DNA of 64,000 nucleotides. It comes from Pachyseris speciosa (Eukaryota > Cnidaria > Anthozoa > Scleractinia > Pachyseridae). The stretch covers positions 236,001 to 300,000 of the forward strand of contig JAEMWC010000040.1 of the NCBI GenBank assembly GCA_016490735.1, written 5' to 3'. The notes beneath the pieces were generated by a model. It saw only the letters and a list, made by a program, of their open reading frames with translations, did not search any database and had not been told where the DNA came from. The stretch's first letter is position 1, and every line of letters begins with the position of its first letter. Of this stretch, positions 36,941-48,969 are shown piece after piece. Position numbers and translations under genes: made by a program.

Positions 36941-38040
36941 AGTGCACCTAACCCCAAAAAATTGTTTTCGCTGAAATAAATCTTTGCACCTGTACGAAAC
37001 GTATTGCGCAATTTTTAGCCTTTTAAAACCAAATATTGACTTTTTATAGCCTGCAAAAGTTACAAAATTTAGCCATCATCTGTCCCACAACCGAGCTTTT
37101 AAGGGGCATGGGTCTATTCCTTACATGACGTCACAAACCGATTTCCATCGCATTAAGTCTTTGTAAACATGCATGCAAAGCAGTTTGTGACGTCATGTAA
37201 GGAATAGACCCATGCCCCTTACTAGCTCGGTCGTGGGACAGATGATTCGTAACTTTTACAGCCTATAAAAAGACAAGATTTTGTTTAAAAAGGCGCAAAA
37301 AGACGCAGTGTGTTTCCAACAGGTGTAAAGATTTATTTAAGCGAAAAAAATAGTTTGGGGTTAGGTGCACTTTAACTAGCTGAGATGAGTACTAGGTGTG
37401 CGCACGGTTTGGAGCGCGTCTTATATATTCCTGTTTTGCTAGAGTTTAACTATTGGGCATCACCTCACTCATTAAGAACTTATAGGAGAATGTTGAATGT
37501 TATTGGTTTTTACTAGCTGAGATCAGTACTACTTGTGCGAACGTTCTGGAGCGCGCGCCATTAATTCAGGATTTGCGAGAGTTTGCCTCTCGGTTATAAT
37601 CTCCCTCCTTTCAAACTTGTAAGAGCGTGTTGAAAGTGAGTGGTTTTTACTAACTGTGATGAGTACTACTTGTGCATAAGGTCTAGGGTGCGTCTCAAGA
37701 ATTCCTATTTTGCCAGATTTTGACTCTTCCGCATCATCTCACTGATTTGAATCTGGTTAGAGACTGTTGAAAGTTAGACGTTTTTGCAAACTGAGATGAG
37801 TACTACTTGTGCGCATGGGTTGGAGCGCGTTCCATCCATTCCCATTTGATAATCGGTTACCATCTCACTCACTTAAAACATGTGAGAGCCTGTTTTAAGT
37901 TAATGGTTTTTACTAGCTTTGATAAGTACTACTGATGGGCACGTTGAGATCGTCCCATCAGCTCCTGATTTGCGGGAATTAGACTCTAGGTCATGATCTC
38001 ACTCTTTTCAAACTTCTAAGAGCATGTTAAATTTAGTACT
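36100..38040 (+). repeat. Older partial copy of the higher-order repeat block, split by a MITE
   Basis: Monomer order again parallels 44.1-45.5 kb of the young block (tgtcggtcaccatttcactc near 36.21 kb, and gtactaggtgtgcgcac near 37.39 kb). The MITE at 36941-37371 interrupts it at a position where the other copies are uninterrupted. The correspondence ends near 38040, where the sequence jumps to another monomer type. Limits are approximate. Confidence 0.65.
36941..37371. mobile_element. Palindromic MITE flanked by TTAA duplications (piggyBac-type target)
   Basis: A 431-bp insert begins agtgcacctaacccc and ends with its reverse complement ggggttaggtgcact. ttaa is present on both sides (36937-36940 and 37372-37375). 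Related copies of the host monomer at about 24650 and 44866 read gttttaactagctga with no insert, so they are natural empty sites. Almost the whole element is an inverted repeat: arms of about 190-200 bp around a loop at 37139-37182. It encodes nothing. The TTAA target is the hallmark of the piggyBac superfamily, but the termini do not begin with the usual CCC, so superfamily assignment is provisional. Both arms contain the palindrome tgacgtca (37126-37133 and 37188-37195), a perfect CREB/ATF consensus. Confidence 0.85.
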
Positions 38041-40440
38041 GACTTTCTTAAAACTGTTAAGAGCATGTTAAAACGTAGTGGTTTTTACTAGTTTTGATGA
38101 GTACTACTATGTGGCTTTTACTACATGAAATGAGTACTAAATGGGCGAACGGTGTGGATCTCGTCCCATCGATTCCTTACTTGCGAGAGTTTGACTCTTT
38201 TAAAACTTGTAAGAGCAAGTTAAACGTTAGCGGTTTTTCCTAGCTTTGATGAGTACTACTTGTGCATAATGTGTAAAGAGTTTGCTATAAATTCCTGATT
38301 TAAGAGTGTTTGACATTCGGTCATAATCTAACTTTCTGAAAGCTTGTAAGAGCATTTTGAAGATAAATGGTTTTAACTAGCTTTGATGAGTACTTCTTTT
38401 GCGTATGTTGAGGAGAACGTCCCATCAATTCCTGAATTTCGAAAGATTGACTCTCGGAAACCATTTCGGTCATTTAAAACTCGTAAGAGCCTGTTGTAAG
38501 TTTGTGGGTTTTACTTGCTGAGATGAGTGCTACTTGTGCCAATGTGTGGAGCGCGTCCCATCAATTCCTCATTTGCGACAGTTTGACTCTCGATCATAAT
38601 CCCAATCTTTTAAAACAACTAAGAGCATGTTGAAGGTAAATGGTTTTTCCTTGCTGAGATGGTTACTACTTGTGCGCACGGTGTAGAGCGCGTCTTCATC
38701 AATTCCTGTTTTTGCCGGAGTTTGACTCTTGAGCATCATCTCACTTATTTAAAGCTTGTCAGAGAATGTTGAAAGTTAATGGTTTTTACTAGCTGTGATG
38801 AGTACTACTTGTGGGTACGGTTTGGAGTGCTTCTCATCAATTCCTCATTTGCAGTTGCCTGGCTCTTTGTCATAATCTCACATTTTCAAAGTGGTTTTTC
38901 CTTGATGAAATGGTTACTACTTGTGTGCACGGTGTAGCGCGCGTCCCATCAATTCCTCATTAGCGAGAGTTTGACACTTGGTTATAATCTCAATCCCTTA
39001 AGACTGCTGAGAGCATCTTGAAATTAATAGATTTTTACTAGCTGTGATAAGAACTACTTCTGCGCATGGTGTGGAGTACTTTGCAACAATTGCTGATTTG
39101 CGAGTGTTTGACTCTCGGTCATCAGGGCACTCATTAAGACATTTTGAGAGCACGTTAAGGGTTAGTGGTTTTAACTAGCTGATATGAGTACTAGTTGTGC
39201 GCACGGTGTGGAGCGTGTCTCATATATTCCTGTTTTTCTAGAGTTTGACTCTTGGGTATCATCTCACTCATTTACAACTTACAGGAGAATTGTGGTTTTT
39301 ACTAGATGTGATGAGTGATACTTGTGCGCACGGTGTGAAGCACTTCCCATCAATTTCTTAATTGCGAGAGTGTTGCTCTCCGTAATCATCCCACTCATTT
39401 AAAACTTCTGATAGCCTGTTGTAAGTTAGTGGCTGTCACTAGCTGAGATGGGTACTACTTGGGCGCACGGCCTGAAGCGCGTGCCAATAATTCCTGAGCC
39501 TCTCGGTTATAATCTCACTCTTTTCAAAGGTTTAAGAGCATGCTGAAAGTTAGTGGTTTTTACAAGCTGAGATTAGTACTACTTGTATGCACTGAATTGC
39601 GATGGTTTGACACTCGGTCAGCATCGCACTCATTTAAAACTTGTGAGAGTCTGTTGTAAGTTAGTGGTTTTTAATAGCTGTGATAAGTACTACTGATGCG
39701 CACGTTCAGATCGTCTCATCTATTCCAGATTTGCTAGAGTTAGACTGTGTGTCATGATCTCACTCCTTTGAAACTTCTAAGAGCATGTAAAATTTAGTTG
39801 TTTTTAGTAGCTATGATGGGTACTTCTTGTACGAACGGTGTCGCGAGTTCCATCAACTCCTGATTGATCACTATGTTAACACTTGTAAGAGCATGTTGAA
39901 AGCGAGTTGTTTCTAGTAGCTGAGATGAGTACTACTCTTGCACACGGGTTGGAGCGCCTTCCATCAATTCCTGATTTGCGAGAGCTTGCCTCTCGGTTAA
40001 ATTCTCACTCTTTTGAAGCCTGGAAGAGCAGGATGAAGTAAGTGGTTTTTACTAGCTGTGATGAGTACTACTTGTGCACACGGTGTGGAGCGCGTCCCAT
40101 CAATTCCTGATTGACGACCGATTGATTCTAGGTCACATAATCTTACATTGTTAAAAGTTGTAAGACCATGTTGAAATTAAATGTTTTTATTTGCTGAGAT
40201 GAGTAATACTTGTGCGCGCGGTGTGGAGCTTGTAATACTTGGGCGCGTTCCTTCAATTCCTTTTTTGCAAGAGTTTCACTCTCGGTCATAATCCCAATTT
40301 ATTAATATATACCTCTCACTTTTAAAAGTTGTGAGAGCCTGTTGTAAGTAAGAGGTTTTTACTAGCTGTGATAAGTATTATTTGTGCGGACATTGTGGAG
40401 CACGTTCCACCAATTCCTGATTTGCGGGAGTTTGAGTCTT
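37372..40440 (+). repeat. 137-bp satellite array, block 4
   Basis: About 22 plus-oriented monomers, diverged, resume in phase immediately after the MITE. They include the run tatgatgggtac ... ggaagagcaggatgaagtaagtgg at about 39640-40040, which also occurs near 17.6-18.0 kb and 27.8-28.2 kb. No coding sequence. Confidence 0.93.
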
Positions 40441-40970
40441 CGGTTAGTTTTAGTCTCAATTAGTGAGATATGCTAGACTTTGCACATCGAAACTGGATTT
40501 TATTGATAGACTTCACCAACTTTCATCACATCTCCTTCACCAAGGCTTCAAATCTACGCTCCTTCGTAAATCGTTAACTAAATTCGTGAAACGCCACGGC
40601 GCTATCGTTGAGAAGTATAGTGCTACACTACAGGAGATGAGATTAGCAATCCAGAGATGAGATTATATCCTTTATATTATCCTGACGCCCAAATTTGAGA
40701 TCCTTTTTGCTTCCATTCATTACATTTTTATGCTAATGCGCGCGCGCAATTTTCCTAAAGTTGTGCGCGTTCTTGCTTATTTAGTTGACGTGTGCTTAGT
40801 TCGTTATTTGGTTTAGCTCCACCTAAAATGTTCTGCAATTGGTATAGGATTTGATGGAGCCAAAACCAATTGTGGAATTGCACACATTTTGGGTATCCTA
40901 CTAATGAACAGTTATTACATGCAGATATTTTTAGAAGCAACAATTGTTTGCGGTCTGTCACATTTGAATT
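40441..40970 (+). mobile_element. Non-satellite insert with a reverse-transcriptase C-terminal remnant
   Basis: Satellite stops within the monomer hairpin region near 40440 and resumes at taatcttactctttt near 40975. About 530 bp of unrelated DNA lies between. Its left part (40454-40660) is an open frame described separately. The remainder is AT-rich with a gcgcgcgcgc stretch near 40740. I found no terminal repeats and no clear target duplication. It is most simply the 3' end of a 5'-truncated retroelement in plus orientation, but a composite or a filler from elsewhere in the genome is possible. Confidence 0.6.
40454..40660 (+). pseudogene. C-terminal fragment of a retroelement reverse-transcriptase protein
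   Basis: An open frame begins after a stop codon at 40451-40453 and continues SQLVRYARLCTS, KLDFIDRLHQLSSHLL, HQGFKSTLLRKSLTKFVKRH, then a stop after LAIQR (at about 40660). The pattern RYARLC, a gap, F..R...L...LL.QGF, then L...L.KF..R resembles the tail following the palm in reverse-transcriptase proteins that are abundant in cnidarian genomes, of Penelope-like or a related type. No catalytic motif is present and no initiating methionine fits. Family placement is from pattern memory only. Confidence 0.5.
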
Positions 40971-42590
40971 ATAATCTTACTCTTTTAAAAGTTGTATAAG
41001 CATGATGAAATTAATAGGTTTTTACTTGCTGAGATGATTAATTCTTGTGCGCGCTGTATAGAGCGCCTCTCATCAATTCCTGTTTTTCCCGAGTTTTTCT
41101 GTTGGCCATCATCTCACTCATTTAGAAGTTGTAGTATGAATACTACTTGTGCGCAAGGTGTGGAAAGCGTTCCATCAATGGCTTGTTTCCAAAAGACTGA
41201 CTCTCGGTCATCATCTCACTCATTTAAGACTGGTTAGAGCATCTTGAAATGAAGTGGGTTTTACTAGCGGTGATGATTACTTCTTTTGCGCACAGTGTGG
41301 AGCGCGTACCATCAATTCCTGATTGCCGAGAGTTTGACCCTCGGTCATACTCTCAGTTTTTTAAAATTTGTAAGGCTATGTTGAAATTATGTGGTTTTTA
41401 CTAGATTTGATGAGAACTTCTTGTGCACACGGTGTGGAGGGCGTCCCAACAATTCCTGAATTGCCATAGTTTGACTCTCGGTCATCATCACACTTATTTT
41501 AAACTTGTGAGAGCCTTTTCTGAGTTAGTGGTTTTTACTATCTCTCTCGGTTATAATCTCACTCTGTTAAAACTTGTAAGAGCATATTGAAAGTGCGTAG
41601 TTTCTACTAGCTGTGATAAGTACTACTTGTGCACACGAGCTGGTACGCGTTGCATCAATTCCTGAATTGCGAGAGTTAGACTTTCGGTTACGATCTCACT
41701 CATTTAAAATTTCTCAGAGCTTTTTATAAGTTAGTGGTTTTTACCAGCTGTGATAAGTACTGCTGATGCGCACGGTGAGATCGTCCCATCAATTCCTGAT
41801 TTGCGAGAGTTAGACTTTCGGTTACGATCTCACTCATTTAAAATTTCTCAGAGCTTGTTATAAGTTAGTGGTTTTTACCAGCTGTGATAAGTACTGCTGA
41901 TGCGCACGGTGAGATCGTCCCATCAATTCTTGATTTGCGAGAGTTAGACTCTGGGTCATGATCTCGCTCTTTTAAAAATTGTAAGAGCATGTTTAAAGTT
42001 AGTTGTTTTACTAGCTGTGATGGGTACTACTTAAACGCACGGTATCTTGTGCGTTCCATCATTTCCTGATTTCCGAGTAAAAACATTTAAGAATGTTGAA
42101 AGTTTTTGGTTTTCACTAGCTGTGGTGAGTACTACGGTGTGGAGCGTGTCCCATCAGTTCCTGATTAGCGAAAGTTTGACACCCGATCATCATCTCACTG
42201 ATTTAAAACTCGTAAGAGCCTGATGTTAAATAGTGGTTTTCACTAGGTGAGTAAAGTACTACTTTTGCGTACGGTGTAGTGGACGACCCATTAATTCCTG
42301 ATTTGGGATAGTTTGAGTTTTTTAAAGCTTGTAAGAGCATGTTAAAAGTTTGTGGTTTTTACGAGCTTTGATGAGTACTACTTGTGCATACTGTGTGGAG
42401 CGTGCGCTATAAATTCCTGATTTGCGTGTGTACTCGGTCATAATCTCACTTTCTTAAAGCTTGTAAGAGCATGTAGTAGTAGGTGTGATGAGTACTTCTT
42501 GTGCGTATAGTGTGGAGAACGTTTCATCAATTCCTGAATTGTGAAACTCTTACTCTCGGTTAGCATTTCACTCATTTTATAACTCGTAAG
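40971..42590 (+). repeat. 137-bp satellite array, block 5
   Basis: About 12 plus-oriented monomers. Two adjacent ones (41671-41804 and 41805-41938) are almost identical to each other, unlike the surrounding divergence, so they represent a recent single-monomer duplication. Several other monomers are shortened (for example around 41540 and 42060-42140). No coding sequence. Confidence 0.93.
41671..41938 (+). repeat. Local tandem duplication of one 134-bp monomer
   Basis: The two 134-bp copies share an unusual variant (gagttagactttcggttacg, then aaaatttctcagagctt, then tactgctgatgcgcacgg) and differ at only a few bases. Neighbouring monomers differ from them at many sites. Confidence 0.85.
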
Positions 42591-42735
42591 ACACGAAAAT
42601 TTGGTTTATCAACGGAGTTGATAATGTAAATTGACACCGTACGGGGATTCGATTAGCTTACGTTTCGAGCGTTAGCCCTTCGTCGGAGCGAATTCGCTCC
42701 AACGAAGGGCTAACGCTCGAAACGTCAGCTAATCG
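42591..42735. mobile_element. Short foldback element related to the one at 4046-4696
   Basis: The insert starts acacgaaaatttggtttatc and runs through the same sequence as the left arm of the larger foldback at about 4107-4210. It then turns at a perfect gaattc centre (42692/42693) into an inverted copy ending ctaatcg at 42735. The palindrome is about 86 bp (42650-42735) with almost no loop. Both arms contain the hammerhead-like stretch (cgaagggctaacgctcgaaacgt) with point changes in each. It interrupts a monomer between ctcgtaag and agcgtgttgtaag. No clear target duplication remains. Confidence 0.75.
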
Positions 42736-43463
42736 AGCGTGTTGTAAGTTAGTGGTTTTTATTAGCTGTGATAAGTACTAATTGCCCACTAATTCCTCAT
42801 CTTCGAAAAATTGACAATCGGTCATAATCCCAATCTGTTAAAACTTATAAGAGCATGTTGAAGGTAATTGGTTTTTACTTGCTGAGATGATTACTACTTG
42901 GGCGCGTCATGTAGAGCACGTCTAATCAATCCCTGTTTTGCGACAGTTTGACTCTCGGTCATCATGTCACTAATTTAAACTCGTAAGTGCCTAATGAAAG
43001 TTAGTGGTTTCTACTAGCTGAGTTAAGTACTACTTTTGCGTACGTTGTGCAGCACCACCTATTAATTCTTGTTTGCGATAGTTTGACCCTTTTCAATTTT
43101 TAAGAGCATGTTAAAAGTTAGTGGTTTTTACTAGCTTTGATGAGTACTACTTGCGCATACTGTAAGGAGCGCGTGCTATTAATTCCTGATTTGCGTGTGT
43201 TTGACACTCGGTCATAATCTCACTTTCATAAAACTTGTAAGAGCATGTTGAAAGTAAATGGTATTAATTAGGTGTGATGAAGAATTCTTGTGCGTGTGGT
43301 GTGGAGAACGTCCAATCGATTCCTGAATTGCGAAAGTTTGAATCTCGGTCACCATTTCACTCATTTAAAACTCGTAAGAGCCTGTTATAAGTTAGTGGTT
43401 TTTACTAGCTGGCATAAGTACTACTTGCGCGCACGATATTAAAAGCGTCCCACCAATCCTCAT
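42736..43463 (+). repeat. 137-bp satellite array, block 6 (leading into the higher-order region)
   Basis: About five plus-oriented monomers. Those at about 43260-43430 resemble the monomers just before the second block at 48770-48930 but with noticeably more differences than inside the blocks. Near identity between blocks therefore begins at about 43420-43460. Confidence 0.9.
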
Positions 43464-46400
43464 TTGCGACAGTTTGACTGTTGCATGTTGAATGTTGAAG
43501 GTTATTGGTTTTTACTTTCTGAGATGATTACTACTTGTGCGCACGGTGTAGAGCGCGTCTCATCAATTCCTGTTTTGCGGGAGTTTGACTCTTGGGCATC
43601 ATCTCACTCAATTAACAAATTCTCAGAGAATGTTGAACGTTTAAAGACCACGTTGATATTATGTTGCTTTAACTAGATTAAATGAGTACTACTTGTTAGC
43701 ACGGTGTGGATCTCCTCCCATAAAATCCTGATTTGCAAGAGTTTGACTCTTTTAAAACTTGTAAGAGCATGTTACAAGTCAGTGGTTTTTACTAGCTTTG
43801 ATGAGTACTACTATGTGGCTTTTACTACATGAAATGAGTACTAAGTGGGCGCACGGTGTGGATCTCGTCCCGGAAATTCCTGAATTGCGAGAGTTTAACT
43901 CTTTTAAAACTTGTAAGAGCAAGTTAAAACTTAGTGGTTTTTACTAGCTTTGATGAGTACTACTTGTGCATAGGGTGTGAAGAGTTTGCTATAAATTCCT
44001 GATTTAAGAGTGTTGGACACTCGGTCATAATCTCACTTTCTTAAATCTTGTAAGAGTATGTTTAAGGTAAATGGTTTTAACTAGCTTTTATGAGTACTTC
44101 TTGTGCGTATGTTGAGGAGAACGTCCCATCAATTCCTGAATTTCAAAAGTTTGACTGTCGGTCACCATTTCACTCATTTAAAAACTCGTAAGAGCCTGTT
44201 GTAAGTTTGTGGGTTTTACTTGCTCTGATAAGTGCTACTTGTGTGCACGCTGTGGAGCGCGTCCCATCAATTTCTCATTTGCAAAAAGGTTGACTCTCGG
44301 TCATAATCCCAATCTTTTAAAACTTTTAAGAGCATGTTGAAGGTCAGTGGTTTTGCCCTGCTGAGATGGTTACTACTTGTGCGCACAGTGTAGAGCGAGT
44401 CTCATCAATTCCTGTTTTGCGGGAGATTGACTCTTGGGCATCATCTCGCTCATTTAAAACTTGTCATAGAATGTTGAAAGTTAGTGGTCTACTAGCTGTG
44501 ATGAGTACTACTTTTGCGAACGGTGTGGAGCGCTTCCCATCAATTCCTCATTTGCGGGAGTGTGGCTCTTTGTCATAATCTCACATTTTCAAACTGGTAA
44601 GACCATGTTGAAGTTTTGTGGTTTTTACTACTTGGGTGTACGGTGGAGAGCGCGTGCCATTAATTCCATATTTGGAGGAGGTGGACTCTGGGTCATACTC
44701 TCACTTTTAAAACTACTGAGAGCCTGTTAATAGTTAGTGGTTTTTACTAGCTGTAATAAGTACTACTTGTACGGACAGTGTGGAGCAAGTTCGCACAATT
44801 CCTGATTTGCGAGAGTGTGACACTTGGTTTTAAACTTGTAAGAGCATCTTGAAATAAAGTGGTTTTAACTAGCTGAGAGGAGTACTAGGTGTGCGCACGG
44901 TGTGGGGCGTGTCTCATATATCTCTGTTTTGCTAGAGTTTAACTCTTGGCCATCACCTCACTCATTTAGAACTTATAGGAGAATGTTGAATGTTATTTGT
45001 TTTTAATAGCTGGAATGAGTAGTCCTTGTGCGAACGTTCTGGAGCGCGTGCCATTAATTGCTGATTTGCGAGAGTTTGCCTCTCGGTTATAATCTCACTC
45101 ATTTCAAACTTGTAAGAGCGTGTTGAAAGTGAGTGTTTTTTACTAACTGTGATGAGTACTACTTGTGCATACGGTCTAGGGTGCGTCTCAAGAATTCTTA
45201 TTTTGCGAGATTTTGACTCTTTCGCATCATCTCACTGATTTAAAGCTGGTTAGAGACTGTTGAAAGTTAGTGGTTTTTGCAAACTGAGATGAGTACTACT
45301 TGTGCGCACGGGTTGGAGCGCGTTCCATCCATTCCCATTTGATAATCGGTCACAATCTCACTCACTTAAAACATGTGAGAGCCTGTTTTAACTTAATGGT
45401 TTTAACTAGCTGTGATAAGTACTACTGATGGGCACGTTGAGATCGTCCCATCAACTCCTGATTTGCGAGAGTCATGATCTCACTCTTTTAAAACTTCTAA
45501 AAGCATGTTAAATTTAGTACTTTTTACTAGCTATGATGGGTACTACTTGTACGCACGGTGTCTTGCGCGTTCATTCAACTCCTGAGTGGCGAGAGTTTGA
45601 CTCTCGGTCATAATATCAATATTTCAACACTTGTAAGAGTATGTTGAAAGTTGGTTGTTTTTAGTAGCTTAGATGAGAACTCCTCTTGCGCACGGGCTGG
45701 AGCGCGTTCCATCAATTCCTGATTTGCGAGAGTTTGCTTCTCCGTTATATTATCAATATTTTAAACCACTAAATGGTCTTTACTTGCTATGATGAGTGGT
45801 ACTTGTGCATACGGTGTGGACAGCGCTAGCGTCCGATCAATTCCTGATTTACGAAAGTTTGACTCTCTGTCAAAATCTCACTCTATTAAAACTTGTAAGC
45901 CCATGTTGAAATTAAGTGGTTTTTACTTGCTGAGGTGATAACTACTTGTGCGCGAGATGTAGAGCCCATTCAATCAATCTCTGTTTTACAAGAGTTTGAC
46001 TCTTGTGCATCATGTCACTCATTTAGAAATTGTCAGAGAATGTTGAAAGTTAGTGGCTTTTAGTCGCTGAGATTATTGCTACTTGGGCGCACAGAGTGCA
46101 ACGCGTTCCATCAATTGCTGGTTTCCGATAGACTGACTCTCGGTCATCATCTCATTCATTTATAACTTGTAAGAGGGTGCTGTAAGTTAATGGGTTTCAC
46201 TATCTGTGATAAGTATTACTTTTGCGTATGGTGTGGAGCGCCAACCGTTAATTCCTCATTTTTGACAGTTTTTCTCTTGGTCATAATCCAAATCTTTTAA
46301 AACTTGTAAGAGCATGTTAAAAGTTAGTGGTTTTTACGAGGTTTGATGAGTACTACTTGTAAGCTGTGATGAGTGCTACTTGTGAACACGGTGTGGAGCG

Positions 46401-48969
46401 CGTCCCATCAATTCCTCGTTTGCGACAGTTTGATTCTCGGTCATAATCTCACTGTATTAAAACTTGTAAGACCATGTTGAAGTTAAGTCGTTTTTACTTG
46501 CTGAGATGATTACTACTTGGGCGCACGGCTTAGAGCGCGTTTAATCAATCCCTGTTGTGCGAGAGTTGGAGCACCACCCATTTATTCTTGATTTGCGATA
46601 GTTTGACTCTTTTAGAACTTGTAAGAGCATGTTAAAAGTTAGTGGTTTTTACTAGCTTTGATGAGTACTACTTGTGCATACTGTGTGGAGCGCGAGCTAT
46701 AAATTCCTGATCTCCGTTTGCTTGACACTCGGTCATAATCTCACTTTCTTAAAACTTGTAAGAGCTTGTTGAAGGTAATTAATTAGGTGTGATGAGTGCT
46801 GGTTGTGAGTATGGTGTGGAGAACGTCCCATCAATTCCTGAATTGCGAACGTTTGACTCTCGGTCACCATTTCACCCATTTAAAACTCGTAAGAGCCTGT
46901 TGCAAGTTAGTGATTTTTAATAGCTTGGATAAGTACTACTTCCTCTCACAATGTGGAGCGGATCCAACTAATTCCTCATTTGCGACAGTTTGACTCTCGG
47001 TCTTAATCCCAATCTATTAAAACTTGTAAGAGCATGTTGAAGGTAATTGGTTTTTACTTGCTGAGATGATTACTACTTGTGCGCACGGTGTAGAGCGCGT
47101 CTAATCCATTCCTCGTTTGCGGGAGTTTGACTCTTGGGCATCATCTCACTCAATTAACAAATTGTCTAAGAATGTTGAAAGTTAGTGGTTTTTACTCACT
47201 GAGATGAGTGCTACTTGTGCGCACGGTGTGGAGCAAGTCTAATCAACTCCTCATTGACGAGAGTTTGACTCTCGGTCATAATCTGACTTTTTTAAAAATT
47301 GTAACACCATGTTGAAATTATGTTACGTCAAGTAGATTACTACTCTAGTACCACTTGTGCGCACGGTGTGGAGCTCCTCCCATCAATTCCTGATTTGCGA
47401 TAGTTTGACCTTCGGTCATCATGATGTAAGTTACTGGGTTTTTCTAGCTGAGTTAACTACTACTTTTGGGTACGGTGTAATTCTTGATTTGCGATAGTTT
47501 GACTCTTTTAAAACTTGTAAGAGCATCTTAAAAATGAGTGGTTTTTACAAGCTTTGATGAGATCTACTTCTGCGCAGGTTGTGGAGCTCCTCCCATCAAT
47601 TCCTGATTTGCGATAGTTTTACTCTTTAAAAACTTGTAAGAGGATATGGAAAGTTAGTTCTGTTTACTAGTTTTTATGAGTGCTACTATGTGGCTTATAC
47701 TAGATTAAATAAGTACTACTTGTGCGCACGGTGTAGAGCGCTTCCAATCAATTCCTTATTGCCGAGAGTTTCACTTTCGGTCATCATTTCACTCATTTAA
47801 AACTCGTAAGTGGGTGTTGTAAGTTAATGGGTTTTACTACCTGTGTAAAGTATTACTTTTGCGTACGGTGTAGAGCGCCAACCATTAATCCTGATTTGTG
47901 ATACTTTGACTCTTGGTAATAATCCAAATCTTTTAAAACTTGTAAGAGCATGTTAAAAGTTAGCGGTTTTTATGAGGTTGGATGAGTACTACTTGTAAGC
48001 TGTGATGAGTGCTACTTGTGAACACCGTGTGGAGCGCGTCCCATCAATTCCTGATATACGACAGTTTGACTCTCGGTCATAATCTCACTGTATTAAAACT
48101 TGTAAGACGATGTTGAAATTAAGTCGTTTTTAGTTGCTGAGATGATTACTACTTGGGCGCACGGTGTAGAGCGCTTCCGGTTTTGCGAGAGTTTGACTCC
48201 TTGGCATCATCTCACTCATTTAGAAATTGTCAGAGAATGTTGAAAGTTAGTGGTTTTTACTCGCTGAGATGAGTGCTACTTGTGCGCGCGGTGTAAAACG
48301 CGTTCCATCAATTGCAGGTTTTCGAGAGAGTGACTCTCGGTCATCATCTCACTAATTTAAAACTTGTGAGAGCCTGTTGAAAGATCGTGTCTTTTACTAT
48401 TTGAGATGAGGACTACTTGTGCGCACGGTGTAGAGTGCGTCTCATCAATTCCTGAATTGTGAGAGTTTAACCCTCATTCAAAACTCGTAAGAGCCTGGTG
48501 TAAGTTAGTGGTTTTTACTAGGTAAGTTAAGTACTACTTTTGGGTACGGTGTGGAGCACCACCCATTAATTCTTGATTTGCGATAGTTCGACTCTTTTAA
48601 AACTGGTAAGGGCATGTTAAAAGTTAGTGGTTTTTACTAGCTTTGATGTGTACTACTTGTGCATACGGTGTGGAGCGTGTGCTATAAATTCCTGATTGGC
48701 GTGTGTTTGCCACTCGGTCATAATCTCACTTTCTTAAAACTTGTAAGAGCACGTTGAAGGTAAATGGTATTAATTAGGTGTGATGAGTAATTCTTGTGCG
48801 TGTGGTGTGGAGAACGTCCCATCAATTCCTAAATTGCGAAAGTTTGAACTCGGTCACCATTTCACTCATTTAAAACTGGTAAGAGCCTGTTGCATGTTAG
48901 TGGATTTTACTACCTGGGATAAGTACTACTTGCGCGCACGATATTAAAAGCGTCCCACCAAATCCTCAT
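43464..48969 (+). repeat. Higher-order repeat, copy 1 (about 5.5 kb, full length)
   Basis: This block of about 40 different monomers returns almost unchanged 5506 bp later. It holds easily tracked variants: the gttgcatgttgaatgttgaag start, the gggtctac/ggtctac monomer near 44490, the gacagcgctagcgtcc monomer near 45830 and the ggttgtgagtatggtgtgg monomer near 46800. It contains no gene. Recurrent 60-120 residue frames within it are repeated only because the DNA is repeated. Confidence 0.9.

Noticed and set aside
40755..40961. Minus-strand 68-residue open frame with several cysteines
   Set aside because: It has no recognisable domain, lies in a degraded insert and runs opposite to the likely retroelement fragment. 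Chance is the simplest explanation.
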